Counted from the stretch's first letter, positions 1 to 9,506 are shown. The stretch: 33,804 bases of DNA from Clostridiaceae bacterium (GCA_016293225.1 JAEDEQ010000011.1:1-33804); one strand, 5' to 3'. Notes: generated by a model not told the origin, from the sequence alone. Translations and numbers: made by a program.

Positions 1-3000
1 CGGCTATAAGACCTATGTCAAGACCATCGGCGTTCCGCTTCAGCATAATGTTGTTGTTGAATACAAGGCTGCAACCTGCACTGCCGCCGGCTCGTATATT
101 GCAAAGTGCAGTCTCTGCGGCGAAGTGTTCAAAGAAGAAACCCTTGCGGCAACGGGTCACAGCTTCAACACCTACCTTCAGGATACCTATATTCCTGCTA
201 CCTGCACGGAAGAAGGCTCGGTAACCTACGCCTGCAGCAACAAGGATTGCCATGAGATTCAGACAACGGTTCTTCCCGTAAATCCGAATGCACACAACAT
301 GGTTGAGGATCCCGCAAACTCAAAGACCGCAACCTGCACCACCGCCGGCTACAAGGCATATAAGTGCGCAAACCAGGGCTGCGATCATATGTACATGATG
401 CAGATCGAGAATCCGACCGCTCACACTGCAAAGGACGCCTGGACGGTTGTCAAGGCGGCAAACTGCCACAGCGACGGCTATAAGGTGCTTGAATGTAAGA
501 ACTGCAATGCAATTCTTAAAACAGAAACAATTCCGGCAACCGAAAGCCACACATGGGAAACCGTCAAGTCTGCAAACGAAAATCCGACCTGCACCGAAAG
601 CAGCTACAGCTATAAAAAGTGCTCCGTCTGCGGAAAGCTTGATGAAAGCAGCTTTACCGTTAAAAATGCAACCGGTCATGAATTCAGCGTGTTCGTGAGC
701 AAGAAGGACGCAACGCCTGCTGAAAACGGCTATGTGATTTACAAATGCTCGCATGACGGCTGCGAAGAAGAACTCAAATCCGTAATTCCTGCTTCGGGCC
801 ACAGCTTCACGTCTGCGGTTACCACGGAACCGACCTGTACCGAAAAGGGAGTTAAGACATTCACCTGCACGGTTCATACCGATTGCGAAAGCAATTACAC
901 CGAAGAAATTCCCGCGCTCGGTCACCTTGCCGGCGATGTTGAGCTTACTGCGGCAACCTGCCTGAGCGAAGGCTCTGCAACCGTAAGATGCACAAGAGAA
1001 GGCTGCTTGGCAGTTCTTCACAGCAAGAAAATTGCAAAGCTTCCGCATACCTTCAATGATACGAATCGCGTAGTTGTTAAACCGACCTGTCAGACAACCG
1101 GAAGCGTGACCTACACCTGCACCACCGCCGGCTGCACCGCAAAGCTTGTTACAACGCTTGATAAGATTCCGCATGACTATAAGTTTAAGGAATCGGTTCA
1201 GCCCACCTGCACCGACAGCGGCTATGATGTTTATGTCTGCGCCACCGCCGGCTGCACCGCAAGCTATAATGTTGTAACAACATCTGCAAGCGGTCATAAG
1301 TTCACCGAGGATACAGCTCGCTATGTGGCTCCGGGCTGCGCAACGGTAGGCCACAAGTACTTCAAGTGCAGCATTTGCGGCATTGACGGTTATGATTACG
1401 AGGTTCCGGCAACAGGCAGCCACACCTACAATGTTACCGAAACGGTTCCTGCAACCTGCGAGACCGCCGGCTACACCTATAACAAGTGCGCCTGCGGCGC
1501 GGTTGACAATTCGAGCGTAAGAGCTCTTGATCCGCTCGGTCACAATTACATTGTTGACATGGGCAACGATGTGATGAAGTGCGAGCGCTGCGACAAGACC
1601 ATCACCGCCGAAAAGACCGTTACTGAGGACGGCGTTACTCATGCGTTCATCGGAAAGATTACAAAGCAGTCCACCTGCAAGGAGCACGGAATTATTTCCT
1701 ACACCTGCCAGAACCATGCTGATTGCGCGAAGAATCACACCGAAGAGCTTCCGCTTGCTTCTCACAGTGCAACGGCAGCAAGCATTGTTAAGGTTGATCC
1801 GCAGTGCAAGGCGGACGGAACGCTCATCAACGGTTCCATCACCGTCAACTGCTCGGTCTGCGGAACGCAGATAGGTGAAACAATATCTGTTCCGGCTTCC
1901 CATAAGTATACGGTCGTTAAGGTTGAAAGGGCAACCTGCGGCTCAAAGGGAAAGGTTACCGAACGCTGCTCTGTCTGCGGAAACGAAAGAGTCACCGAGC
2001 TTGAGATGAACACAAGTGCTCATGAGTTTGAGGCCATTCCCGCCGTCAGTGTTGCGGCAACCTGCACAACAGACGGATATGCGGTCTACAACTGCAAGCA
2101 CTGCGACGCTCAGAAGTTTGTCAAGACTGCTGAAAAGCTTGAGCATAAGCACACCGAGTCTTTTACCAAGTACGCAACCTGTGAGGCTGAAGGCTATATC
2201 CGCATCACCTGCAAGGATTGCGGAAAGATAATCAGCGAGGAGACACTTGAAAAAACAGCGCATACCAAGGAAGTTATCACCGTTGAGCCGACCTGCACAA
2301 GCGGCGGAACAATAACAACCAAGTGCTCTGTTTGCGGAAAGCTCCTTGAGGATATCGTATACACTCCTGCCAAGGGTCACACCTGGGGCGACTGGGTAGT
2401 TGTTTCCGGCGGAACCTGCATGGTTGAGGGCAAGAGAAAGAGAGTGTGTACTGTCTGCCACGAGACAGAGACAATCTCCACCGGAGTCGGCGAGCACGTC
2501 TATCCGGCAGAGGGCGTTGTAACACCGCCTACCTGCACTACCGACGGCTTCACGACCTATACCTGTACTGTCTGCAAAAACCATTCGATAGTCAAGAATT
2601 ATGTTCCGAAGCTCGGTCACGTGTATTCAAACGACTATAAGATAGTTATTGAACCGACCTGCCATTCGACCGGCTCAAAGGCTCACTACTGCATCAACTG
2701 CGGCAGCTTTGAGCAGGATCAGAGCAAGTATATTGAACTTCCGAAGCTTGCTCATACCTACGGCGAGTGGGTAGTTGTTACCGCGCCGACCTGCGATACC
2801 AACGGCGTGAGAGTACGCACCTGCACCACCGGCTGCTCGGCAAGCGATCAAGGACACACCCAGACCGAAGCTGTCGGAAAAATCGGCCATAACTACGGCG
2901 AGTGGGAAGTTACAAAGAAAGCCACCTGCGTTGAGGAAGGCTCGCAGAGAAGATACTGCGACCGCTGCAAGACATGGGAGGTTCAGACCATTCCCAAGGG

Positions 3001-3313
3001 CGGCCACAACCGCGTTGCAGACGAGGCTGTTGAAGCAACCTGCACAAGCGTCGGCAAGACCGCCGGAAGCCACTGCTCGCTTTGCGGTTATGTATTTGTT
3101 GCTCAGAAGGAGATTCCGATGACAGATCACATGGATCTCAACGGAGACGGCAAGTGCGAAGGCTGCAATATGACAATGCACTTTGACGACGGAACAGACA
3201 CCTGCCTCTGCCACGGCACAGGCTTCAGAGCATTCATCTATAAGATAGTTCGGATTATCTGGAAGATCTTCAAGATTAACAAGACCTGCGTCTGCGGTGC
3301 AAAGCACTATTAA
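1..3313 (+). CDS. Giant cysteine-repeat surface protein, 5' end missing
   Basis: The frame is open from the first bases of the window to TAA at 3311, giving 1103 visible residues; the real start lies upstream. Nearly the whole protein is about 26 tandem units of roughly 40 residues. Each runs: A/P-T-C, a Gly, an aromatic, a CxxC (or Cx4C, sometimes Cx5C), a stretch ending I-P-A, then Gly-His. Each unit thus offers three Cys and one His, the ligand set of a structural zinc site. After the repeats comes DLNGDGKCEGC, which resembles a dockerin-type calcium loop with added cysteines. The tail follows: CLCH, a helix rich in Ile/Trp/Phe/Lys, then CVCGAKHY. The same style of tail ends the next gene. 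No catalytic domain is visible in the part present. Metal binding and surface location are inferred; the family is common in gut Clostridia, but I know of no defined function. Strong hairpin downstream. Confidence 0.88.
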   Translation, partial: GYKTYVKTIGVPLQHNVVVEYKAATCTAAGSYIAKCSLCGEVFKEETLAATGHSFNTYLQDTYIPATCTEEGSVTYACSNKDCHEIQTTVLPVNPNAHNMVEDPANSKTATCTTAGYKAYKCANQGCDHMYMMQIENPTAHTAKDAWTVVKAANCHSDGYKVLECKNCNAILKTETIPATESHTWETVKSANENPTCTESSYSYKKCSVCGKLDESSFTVKNATGHEFSVFVSKKDATPAENGYVIYKCSHDGCEEELKSVIPASGHSFTSAVTTEPTCTEKGVKTFTCTVHTDCESNYTEEIPALGHLAGDVELTAATCLSEGSATVRCTREGCLAVLHSKKIAKLPHTFNDTNRVVVKPTCQTTGSVTYTCTTAGCTAKLVTTLDKIPHDYKFKESVQPTCTDSGYDVYVCATAGCTASYNVVTTSASGHKFTEDTARYVAPGCATVGHKYFKCSICGIDGYDYEVPATGSHTYNVTETVPATCETAGYTYNKCACGAVDNSSVRALDPLGHNYIVDMGNDVMKCERCDKTITAEKTVTEDGVTHAFIGKITKQSTCKEHGIISYTCQNHADCAKNHTEELPLASHSATAASIVKVDPQCKADGTLINGSITVNCSVCGTQIGETISVPASHKYTVVKVERATCGSKGKVTERCSVCGNERVTELEMNTSAHEFEAIPAVSVAATCTTDGYAVYNCKHCDAQKFVKTAEKLEHKHTESFTKYATCEAEGYIRITCKDCGKIISEETLEKTAHTKEVITVEPTCTSGGTITTKCSVCGKLLEDIVYTPAKGHTWGDWVVVSGGTCMVEGKRKRVCTVCHETETISTGVGEHVYPAEGVVTPPTCTTDGFTTYTCTVCKNHSIVKNYVPKLGHVYSNDYKIVIEPTCHSTGSKAHYCINCGSFEQDQSKYIELPKLAHTYGEWVVVTAPTCDTNGVRVRTCTTGCSASDQGHTQTEAVGKIGHNYGEWEVTKKATCVEEGSQRRYCDRCKTWEVQTIPKGGHNRVADEAVEATCTSVGKTAGSHCSLCGYVFVAQKEIPMTDHMDLNGDGKCEGCNMTMHFDDGTDTCLCHGTGFRAFIYKIVRIIWKIFKINKTCVCGAKHY
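71..3110 (+). repeat. Array of about 26 coding repeats (C...CxxC...H units)
   Basis: Units of about 120-130 bases encode the A/P-T-C ... CxxC ... IPA-x-GH pattern. At DNA level the recurring word is gcaacctgc (Ala-Thr-Cys). Units diverge enough that most identity is at protein level. Three spacer classes are visible: CxxC(G), Cx4C (for example CTTAGC, CTREGC) and Cx5C (CTVHTDC, CQNHADC). Confidence 0.85.
1122..1262 (+). repeat. Exact 21-base direct repeat, 120 bases apart
   Basis: The same 21 bases occur at 1122-1142 and at 1242-1262, exactly 40 codons apart and in the same frame. They encode the Thr-Ala-Gly-Cys-Thr-Ala part of two neighbouring units. This looks like a recent unit duplication or gene conversion within the array. 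Confidence 0.75.
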
Positions 3314-3361
3314 TCCGGCGCTCTGATTTAAAACGTTCGCTGAAAACCTATAATTAAAAAG

Positions 3362-3396
3362 CCGCCCGTTTGCAAAAAAGCAGACGGGCGGTTCTC
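3362..3396 (+). terminator. Rho-independent terminator after first repeat protein
   Basis: CCGCCCGTTTGC pairs with GCAGACGGGCGG (12 pairs, one GU) around an A6 loop, 48 bases after the stop. The 3' tract is only TTCTCT. A run of A on the 5' side would give a T-run on the other strand. Confidence 0.7.
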
Positions 3397-3482
3397 TGTC
3401 GGTTTACAGTAAATTGAAAAGCTGTTGTCATTTTAACTATAAATTATTTGTTAATTTTTACGTCACAATTTCATGAAATTCA

Positions 3483-3511
3483 TTGACTTTTGATTAAAAA
3501 TCGCTTATTAT
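3483..3511 (+). promoter_or_regulatory. Promoter for the 1880-aa repeat protein
   Basis: TTGACT, 17-base spacer, TATTAT (each 5/6 to consensus). Transcription would start near 3518, leaving a leader of about 175 bases before the gene. Confidence 0.65.
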
Positions 3512-3517
3512 AACTAT

Positions 3518-3690
3518 GTATCATAGGATAGGTTTATAATCCGAATTTTTATATTCAGTTTTCTGCTTCGTATCGGTCAGGAAAGCGGAGCGGTTTACCC
3601 GTTAATCGGCTGTTTAAAAAGTCCGTTGATATAGACCTTGCTTTCCCTCGCGGTTGTGCGGGGAAAAGCTCACTTTTTAAAGGAGGAATT
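3518..3690 (+). promoter_or_regulatory. Structured 5' leader of unknown class
   Basis: The leader contains nested pairing. TTTAAAAAGT (3613-3622) is perfectly complementary to ACTTTTTAAA (3672-3681), whose last base is the first A of the AGGAGG ribosome binding site. Enclosed is a hairpin, GCTTTCCCTCGC (3640-3651) with GCGGGGAAAAGC (3658-3669), 12 positions with one C-A mismatch and one GU. Upstream, GGAAAGC near 3580 could compete for GCTTTCC at 3640. I tested it by eye against c-di-GMP, ydaO, T-box and SAM consensus motifs and recognised none. A translation-controlling RNA is possible, but nothing proves it. Confidence 0.5.
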
Positions 3691-3695
3691 TCTTG

Positions 3696-6600
3696 ATGAA
3701 GAAGTTTTTAAGAACAGGAAAAAAGACCCTCTCTGTTTTCCTTGCGGTTCTGATGGCGTTCACCGCTCTGGTGTTTGCCGCGCCGCAAAAGGCGAGCGCT
3801 GTTAATGCAGGTAAGTATTATGTCAGAGTTACCTGCTATAATGACAACGCTAAGGATGCCAAGGGCAGCTATACTGCTCCGTGGCAGGACTCAACCGGCG
3901 GCTATTCCGTTGACGGCAATTACAGTAATGCAAAGAACACAAACGGAAGAACAAGCTACAATTCCGGCGGCGGCTATACAATTTTCTTTAACAAAGCCGA
4001 CGGAACCGAAAGCTATGTGACAAAGGACCTTGAAACCTTTATTTATAAGGACTATGGCTATGAGGGTAAAACCGAAACCTTTGTAACGGCCTGCGATGGT
4101 TTCCCGACCAAAATTCAGTATTATAACAGTGAATCCGACGGCTTTTCGTTTGTTATAAGCGAGTGGCATATTCGGAAGATTGAGGTTGCAAGCAACAGTG
4201 GTATGACCGATGCCAAGACCCTCTGGTCCGGCAACTTCGGCGTTGACTCAAAGGCAAGCGCATATATCGGATACATATATCTCAGCTCGGACGGAACAAC
4301 AAAGCTCAGCAAGTCCAAGGGCGGAACCACCGGCTCATGGGAGACCGTTACCGATAGCGGCTATGACAGCAAGTGGAAAACCCCCGTCCCCAAATCCATT
4401 AACTGGGTTTCGGCGTCTGAACCTGAAAATAAAGACATTACAATTTCAACCGGTTCAACTACCGTAAACAGAGCCTTCAAGTTCAACATTCTTGATCAGT
4501 ACGGCGTTGTTATGAGCACAAGCGCCTTGCAGGCCGCCAGAGCCGAGCCGACCGTCAGCGTGACCGCAACAAACTTTGCAGGCGGCACTGTTTCAACGGA
4601 AACCGGCGCAAACCTCTATTATGCTTTTTCAGACGGAACCAATAATTATACGGCAACAGTATATGCAAAGCCCGCCCTCAAGAGCCTTACGCATGGCATA
4701 AACTCCTATGAAGTTACTGTTTATGTTTCCGTACCCGGAACCGGTATCGGCGAGAGCAAAACTTTCACAATCTATGACCCGAAGTATACCGTTTTCTTTG
4801 ACGCAAACGGCGGCAATGCTCTTGCGCCGGATAAAACGGAAGTATATTACGGCGAGTCGCTTGCTTCTCAGGCGGCGCTTGACGGTACCTCAAACTATCC
4901 CACCGGCGGAACCTACGCAGGTCACAGCTGGCTCGGTCTTTTTGACGCAAGCAGCGGCGGAAACGCAATGGATCCAAACGCTGCTGTAACAGCCTCAAAG
5001 ACCTACTATGCACAGTGGGATGAAAATACCTATGTTGTTGTTTTCCTTGATAAGGAAGGCAAGAGCGTTGACATTCAGTACGTTCCTTACGGAGGAAATG
5101 CTGACGGTGCTGCCGCGGCGGCAAAGCTCGGCCCGGCAAAGGCCACGGCCGATAAGCACTATAAATTTGTCAATTGGGATCAGAATGTTAACAATGTTTC
5201 GGCAAATATGATAGTTAAAGCCGCTTACAGCGAGGAGGCGCACAGCTTTGACGGCGGAGTAGATGTTGCCGCCAACTGTCAGCACGGCGCCGGCAAGGAA
5301 TATACCTGCACCGTCTGCAAATATAAAAAGGTTGAAGAAACAAGCTCCGTTCTCGGCGATCATACGCTGACCGGACTCATTCAGGACGTTGCCCCCACCT
5401 GCACCGAAGAGGGCAAGGGACACAGGGAATGCACCGTCTGCGGCGCAAAGGTTGAAGCCAACACCGCAATTCCCGCACTCGGCCACAGCTATAAGATTGA
5501 AGTTACCGCTGAGGCAACCTGCGAAACCGTGGGAGCAAGGTCTCTCACCTGCACAAGATGCGGCACTGCAACAACCGAAGCAATCCCCAAGAAACAGCAT
5601 AATTATGTTGTTAAGAGCAACGTTGCCGCAACCTGCGACCACAGCAGCTATGACGTTATGGAGTGCTCAGTCTGCAAGGATACCTATAAAAAGTACTTCG
5701 GCGCGGCTTCAAACGAACACACCTGGAGCGAAAGCTATAACAGCACAACCGGTATCCTCACTCTGACCTGCTCTGCTTGCGGCACGGTTAAAACCGTTAA
5801 CATCGGCGCAAACATTGAAAACTTCACAAGTGCAACAGTTACTACCCAGCCGACCTGCAACGCAGACGGCGTTGTTACCGTTACTGCCGGTACCGGCAGC
5901 TACACCGTAACAATCAGCAAGGAGAGCATTCCGCACAAGTTTGAAACAGAGGTTACTTCCGCTTCCTGCACGGCTGACGGAAAGATTGTCAATGTCTGCT
6001 CCGTTTGCGGCTATCGCGACGAAACAAACGCAAAGACCATTGCAAAGCTCGGCCATGACCTTGAAGAAACAATAACCACCCCGGCAACCTGCACGGCCGT
6101 CGGCGTAAAGACAATCTCCTGCAAGAGAGACGGCTGCACTTACAGCACTACTGAAAATATCCCCGCAACAGGACATAAGGTAAGCGAGGTTGTTCTTGAC
6201 TGCACCTCCGGCGGAAAAATCAAGTGTGCAACCTGCGGCGCAGAGATTGCAGACATTCCGGCAAAGGATCATACCTATACCGGCGCAGTAAGAACCGTTC
6301 CCGCAACCTGCTCAACCAATGGCATCAAGTATACAAAGTGCGCCTACTGCAACGCTGAAAAGGCAGAGCTTACCGACAAGCTCCCTCACACCTACGGCGC
6401 ATGGGAGGTAATGGTTCCGGCAAAGTGCGGCGCTCAGGGCGTTCAGAAGCGTACCTGCGTTTGCGGCGCGTATGAAACGGAAATTATTCCTGCGCTCACC
6501 CATGATATTACTACTTCTGAAACCTATGCAACCTGCACTCAGGCAGGCGTAAGGGTTGAAAAATGTAAGCGTACCGGCTGCGACTATGAAAAGACCACGG

Positions 6601-9338
6601 TTACTCAGCCCACAGGTCATAATCTTGACAGCGGCGTTGTTCACGCGCAGACCTGCACAAGCGGAAAATATACCGTATATACCTGCAAGAACACAGACGC
6701 AAACACCGGTGTCAAGTGCGATTATCAGAGCTTTGAGCTTGCAACCGGCGATGAAGGAAAGGCTCTCGGCCACGACTTCTCCGTTGAAAAGAGCACCGCT
6801 CCTGCAACCTGCGAGACTGACGGCTCAAAGGTCATGAAGTGCTCGCGCTGCGAGGAAACGCAAACCACCGTTCTTCCGAAGCTTGGCCACAACTTTGTTG
6901 CCGAAAGCACTGTTGCCGCAACCTGCACAACAAGCGGATATACCGTAATGAAGTGCAATAATAGCGGCTGCACAAAAACCTATAATGAATATAACGAAAG
7001 CGAGCCTGCAAAGGGTCACCAGTGGGGCGCATGGACAATTACCACTCCGTCAACCAATACAGAGGAAGGCTCAATGACCCGTTCCTGCACAAGAGACGGC
7101 TGCACAGCCACCGAGACTGTCACCATTCCTGCCGGCGGTCACAGCTTTGTTGGCGCAGTTGGTGAGGAAATTGTTGCGGCAACCTGCCACAGCGAGGGTA
7201 CAACCAAGTATACCTGCACCGCCCACGTTGACGCTGAAGGCAATAACACCTGCGGCGTTTCAATCAGCGTTACCACAGCAAAAACTCCGCACAGCCTGCG
7301 CACGTCTGTCACTTATCCGAAGTGCGAACGTAAGCAGAACGGAGACGGCACATTTACCGATATCTTTACTCCCGGTGAAGTCAAGGTTTACTGCAGCAAT
7401 CCCGGCTGCACCTATGTTGATGAAACGGCTTCATTTGTTCTTGCCGCTCCGAGTGATCATAACTGGGGCGACTATCAGACTCTGACAGAGGCAACCTGCG
7501 CTGCTCCCGGAAAGGATGTAAGATACTGTAAGAATTGCGGCACTGCCGACTATGTTGAAATTCCTGCAACCGGCAACCACCGTTTTGTTCCGACTGTTGT
7601 TGCTCCCACCTGCGAGGAAAGAGGTTACACAACCTATGCCTGCCTCGGCTGCGGAGTTATATACAGAGATAACTATGTTGCGGCTCTCGGACATAATCTT
7701 GACAACGGTGTTGATGTTCCGGCAACCTGCACAACTCCGGGCGGAATTCTGTATACCTGTAAGCGCGTTTTCCAGACCGAAAAGATGGTTGACGGCGAAA
7801 AGGTATATGTTGACGTTCCCTGCGGTTATACCAAGTTTATTGAGGATCCGGAAAAGCCTGCTTTCGGACACAGCTTCTCCGAATGGAAATATGTTGAGCA
7901 TCCCGAAGATCCTGACGCATATGCAAAATGGCGCGAGTGCATGAACGCCGGCTGCACCTACTCGGAATATGAAAAGGGTGCGGGCGCCGACCATGAAATC
8001 GAAGGTATCAATGCTTATTACAAGGTAAGCTACTATAACGAGTGGGTGACCGATACATTCGAGACTATTACTACCAATAAGCTCAATCAGAAGCCGCCCA
8101 TGAAATATACTCAGCTTGCCGATACCTTCAAGACTCAGGAGCTTGCTTCGATCTTCGTTCTGAAGAATACCGAAGCGGTCTATCCCGGAAAGAGCAATCC
8201 GAGACGTGATAAGACCAGAGATTACGGCGATTACACCTTTGAGGGCTGGACAGAGCTTAAAGGTCAGGATCCGTTTGAAAAACTGCTTGTTAACGAGACA
8301 CATACCGTTTTGAATCCGATTCCTGACGGAGTTATTGCAGACACTTCAAAAATTACAAAGAACACCGATCTCTATGCCTTCTTCAGATGCAGAGAAGTCT
8401 ATTATGATGTAACATTCTTTAACGGCGACGGACGTCAGCTCACGGTTATTGAAAAGGTTCTCCACGGCCACAGCGCCGAGTATCCGGATTACCTTATCAC
8501 TCCCACACGTCCCGAGGACAACTACTATAAGTACGAGTTCAAGGGCTGGAGCTATAACTGGTCGCAGATTTATGAAACTGTCGGTGTCTTTGCCGAATTT
8601 AACCAGGTAAGGAAAAAGTATGTCCTTGTTTACCACGACTGGGACGGCTCGGAGCTCGGCAGAGAAGAAATTACCTATGGCGGAGCTGCTCAGAATGAAC
8701 CCGCCGTTAAGGGCAGAGCGGAGGATAACACATATATCTACACCTTCCTTAACAAATGGGTGCTTCAGAACGGTGTTGAAGTAGATCTCAAGAACTTCAC
8801 CGGCATATACAACGGAGCAAAAGAGGGTACCGAAATCCATGTCTTTGCAAAGTATGCGCAACGCAAAAAGGTATATATAATCAACTTTGGCGTTCTCGAT
8901 CCGTTTGGTCAGAATCTCGGCGACGCAAAAATCCAGATTACAAACAGCAAGGGTCAGCTCATTGCCTCCGGCACAACGGATATCGACGGCAATGCCAGCA
9001 TCAATGTTGATTACAGCAGCGTATACGGACTTACCATAATCAGGGGCAACTATTGGATTGAGGGAACATTCACGCTCGATCCGTTCAATCCCGGCACCAT
9101 TGCCGCCGCAAAGGTTGCGGGACAGAACAACACCTATCAGATTCTGGTTCAGCTGAACAACAATACCGACAATCCGGACAGCCCGGAGGACAGGAAGTGC
9201 AACTGCATTTGCCACTCCTTCCTCAGCGGTCTGTGGATTACCATTATGAATCTCCTTTACAGAGTATTCAAAATTAAGCATGTTTGCTGCTATGATATGT
9301 TTGTTGTTCACGGCGACAAGCTTCTCTACAGAAGCTGA
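3696..9338 (+). CDS. Secreted giant cysteine-repeat protein (1880 aa)
   Basis: ATG at 3696 sits 9 bases after AGGAGG; an in-frame TTG one codon upstream is the alternative start. Residues 1-35 form a Sec signal peptide (basic n-region, hydrophobic core, cleavage near ASA-VNA). Residues about 38-230 form a beta-rich domain with a faint resemblance to PLAT/LH2. About 363-442 and 445-511 resemble InlB/Listeria-Bacteroides beta repeats (FDANGG, YYAQW). About 520-1430 hold roughly 22 Cys/His units like those of the preceding gene, some with lost cysteines. About 1569-1640 and 1640-1720 are again InlB-like (EFKGWSY, YVLVYHDWDG). About 1725-1823 resembles a Cna-B/carboxypeptidase-regulatory beta sandwich (GTTDIDGNASINVD). 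The tail has CNCICH, an amphipathic helix ending YRVFKIKHVCC, then a short extension. No LPxTG motif is seen. Likely a cell-surface adhesin or metal-binding scaffold; function unknown. Confidence 0.9.
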   Translation: MKKFLRTGKKTLSVFLAVLMAFTALVFAAPQKASAVNAGKYYVRVTCYNDNAKDAKGSYTAPWQDSTGGYSVDGNYSNAKNTNGRTSYNSGGGYTIFFNKADGTESYVTKDLETFIYKDYGYEGKTETFVTACDGFPTKIQYYNSESDGFSFVISEWHIRKIEVASNSGMTDAKTLWSGNFGVDSKASAYIGYIYLSSDGTTKLSKSKGGTTGSWETVTDSGYDSKWKTPVPKSINWVSASEPENKDITISTGSTTVNRAFKFNILDQYGVVMSTSALQAARAEPTVSVTATNFAGGTVSTETGANLYYAFSDGTNNYTATVYAKPALKSLTHGINSYEVTVYVSVPGTGIGESKTFTIYDPKYTVFFDANGGNALAPDKTEVYYGESLASQAALDGTSNYPTGGTYAGHSWLGLFDASSGGNAMDPNAAVTASKTYYAQWDENTYVVVFLDKEGKSVDIQYVPYGGNADGAAAAAKLGPAKATADKHYKFVNWDQNVNNVSANMIVKAAYSEEAHSFDGGVDVAANCQHGAGKEYTCTVCKYKKVEETSSVLGDHTLTGLIQDVAPTCTEEGKGHRECTVCGAKVEANTAIPALGHSYKIEVTAEATCETVGARSLTCTRCGTATTEAIPKKQHNYVVKSNVAATCDHSSYDVMECSVCKDTYKKYFGAASNEHTWSESYNSTTGILTLTCSACGTVKTVNIGANIENFTSATVTTQPTCNADGVVTVTAGTGSYTVTISKESIPHKFETEVTSASCTADGKIVNVCSVCGYRDETNAKTIAKLGHDLEETITTPATCTAVGVKTISCKRDGCTYSTTENIPATGHKVSEVVLDCTSGGKIKCATCGAEIADIPAKDHTYTGAVRTVPATCSTNGIKYTKCAYCNAEKAELTDKLPHTYGAWEVMVPAKCGAQGVQKRTCVCGAYETEIIPALTHDITTSETYATCTQAGVRVEKCKRTGCDYEKTTVTQPTGHNLDSGVVHAQTCTSGKYTVYTCKNTDANTGVKCDYQSFELATGDEGKALGHDFSVEKSTAPATCETDGSKVMKCSRCEETQTTVLPKLGHNFVAESTVAATCTTSGYTVMKCNNSGCTKTYNEYNESEPAKGHQWGAWTITTPSTNTEEGSMTRSCTRDGCTATETVTIPAGGHSFVGAVGEEIVAATCHSEGTTKYTCTAHVDAEGNNTCGVSISVTTAKTPHSLRTSVTYPKCERKQNGDGTFTDIFTPGEVKVYCSNPGCTYVDETASFVLAAPSDHNWGDYQTLTEATCAAPGKDVRYCKNCGTADYVEIPATGNHRFVPTVVAPTCEERGYTTYACLGCGVIYRDNYVAALGHNLDNGVDVPATCTTPGGILYTCKRVFQTEKMVDGEKVYVDVPCGYTKFIEDPEKPAFGHSFSEWKYVEHPEDPDAYAKWRECMNAGCTYSEYEKGAGADHEIEGINAYYKVSYYNEWVTDTFETITTNKLNQKPPMKYTQLADTFKTQELASIFVLKNTEAVYPGKSNPRRDKTRDYGDYTFEGWTELKGQDPFEKLLVNETHTVLNPIPDGVIADTSKITKNTDLYAFFRCREVYYDVTFFNGDGRQLTVIEKVLHGHSAEYPDYLITPTRPEDNYYKYEFKGWSYNWSQIYETVGVFAEFNQVRKKYVLVYHDWDGSELGREEITYGGAAQNEPAVKGRAEDNTYIYTFLNKWVLQNGVEVDLKNFTGIYNGAKEGTEIHVFAKYAQRKKVYIINFGVLDPFGQNLGDAKIQITNSKGQLIASGTTDIDGNASINVDYSSVYGLTIIRGNYWIEGTFTLDPFNPGTIAAAKVAGQNNTYQILVQLNNNTDNPDSPEDRKCNCICHSFLSGLWITIMNLLYRVFKIKHVCCYDMFVVHGDKLLYRS
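5270..7965 (+). repeat. Second array of about 22 Cys/His coding repeats
   Basis: Same unit type as in the upstream gene. Several units are degenerate: the one near 5850-5930 keeps PTC but has lost its CxxC, and the one near 7040-7110 has lost the first Cys. Flanking InlB-like domains are outside the array. Confidence 0.8.
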
Positions 9339-9350
9339 ACAGGCTAAATC

Positions 9351-9380
9351 AAAAAGGGGCTGCCGGCGCAGCCCCTTTTT
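9351..9380 (+). terminator. Strong rho-independent terminator
   Basis: Perfect 13-pair stem, AAAAAGGGGCTGC with GCAGCCCCTTTTT, loop CGGC, starting 12 bases after the stop of the 1880-aa gene. The A-run/T-run ends make it usable on both strands. Confidence 0.92.
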
Positions 9381-9506
9381 AAGCTTAAAAAAAGCCTGTT
9401 AAGCGTCAGAATTTAGGACATTACACAAAAAACAGTCAGATAATATACAAAAAGCAAAAAAGTGTATTATTTTTCATATTTTGTTTTAAATATATTCATA
9501 AATTTA

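Noticed and set aside
320..1903. Long leftward open frame (527 codons) across the first repeat gene, and similar long antisense frames across 4995-9311
   Set aside because: They mirror the biased codon use of the Cys-repeat genes, lack ribosome binding sites and give Cys/Arg/Ala-rich products without domains.
71..3110. Array mistaken for CRISPR or a satellite
   Set aside because: Units are coding, diverge between copies and keep frame and Cys/His spacing; there are no identical short repeats with unique spacers.
3518..3690. Leader as a c-di-GMP, c-di-AMP, SAM or T-box element
   Set aside because: None of the conserved core words of these classes could be found by eye.
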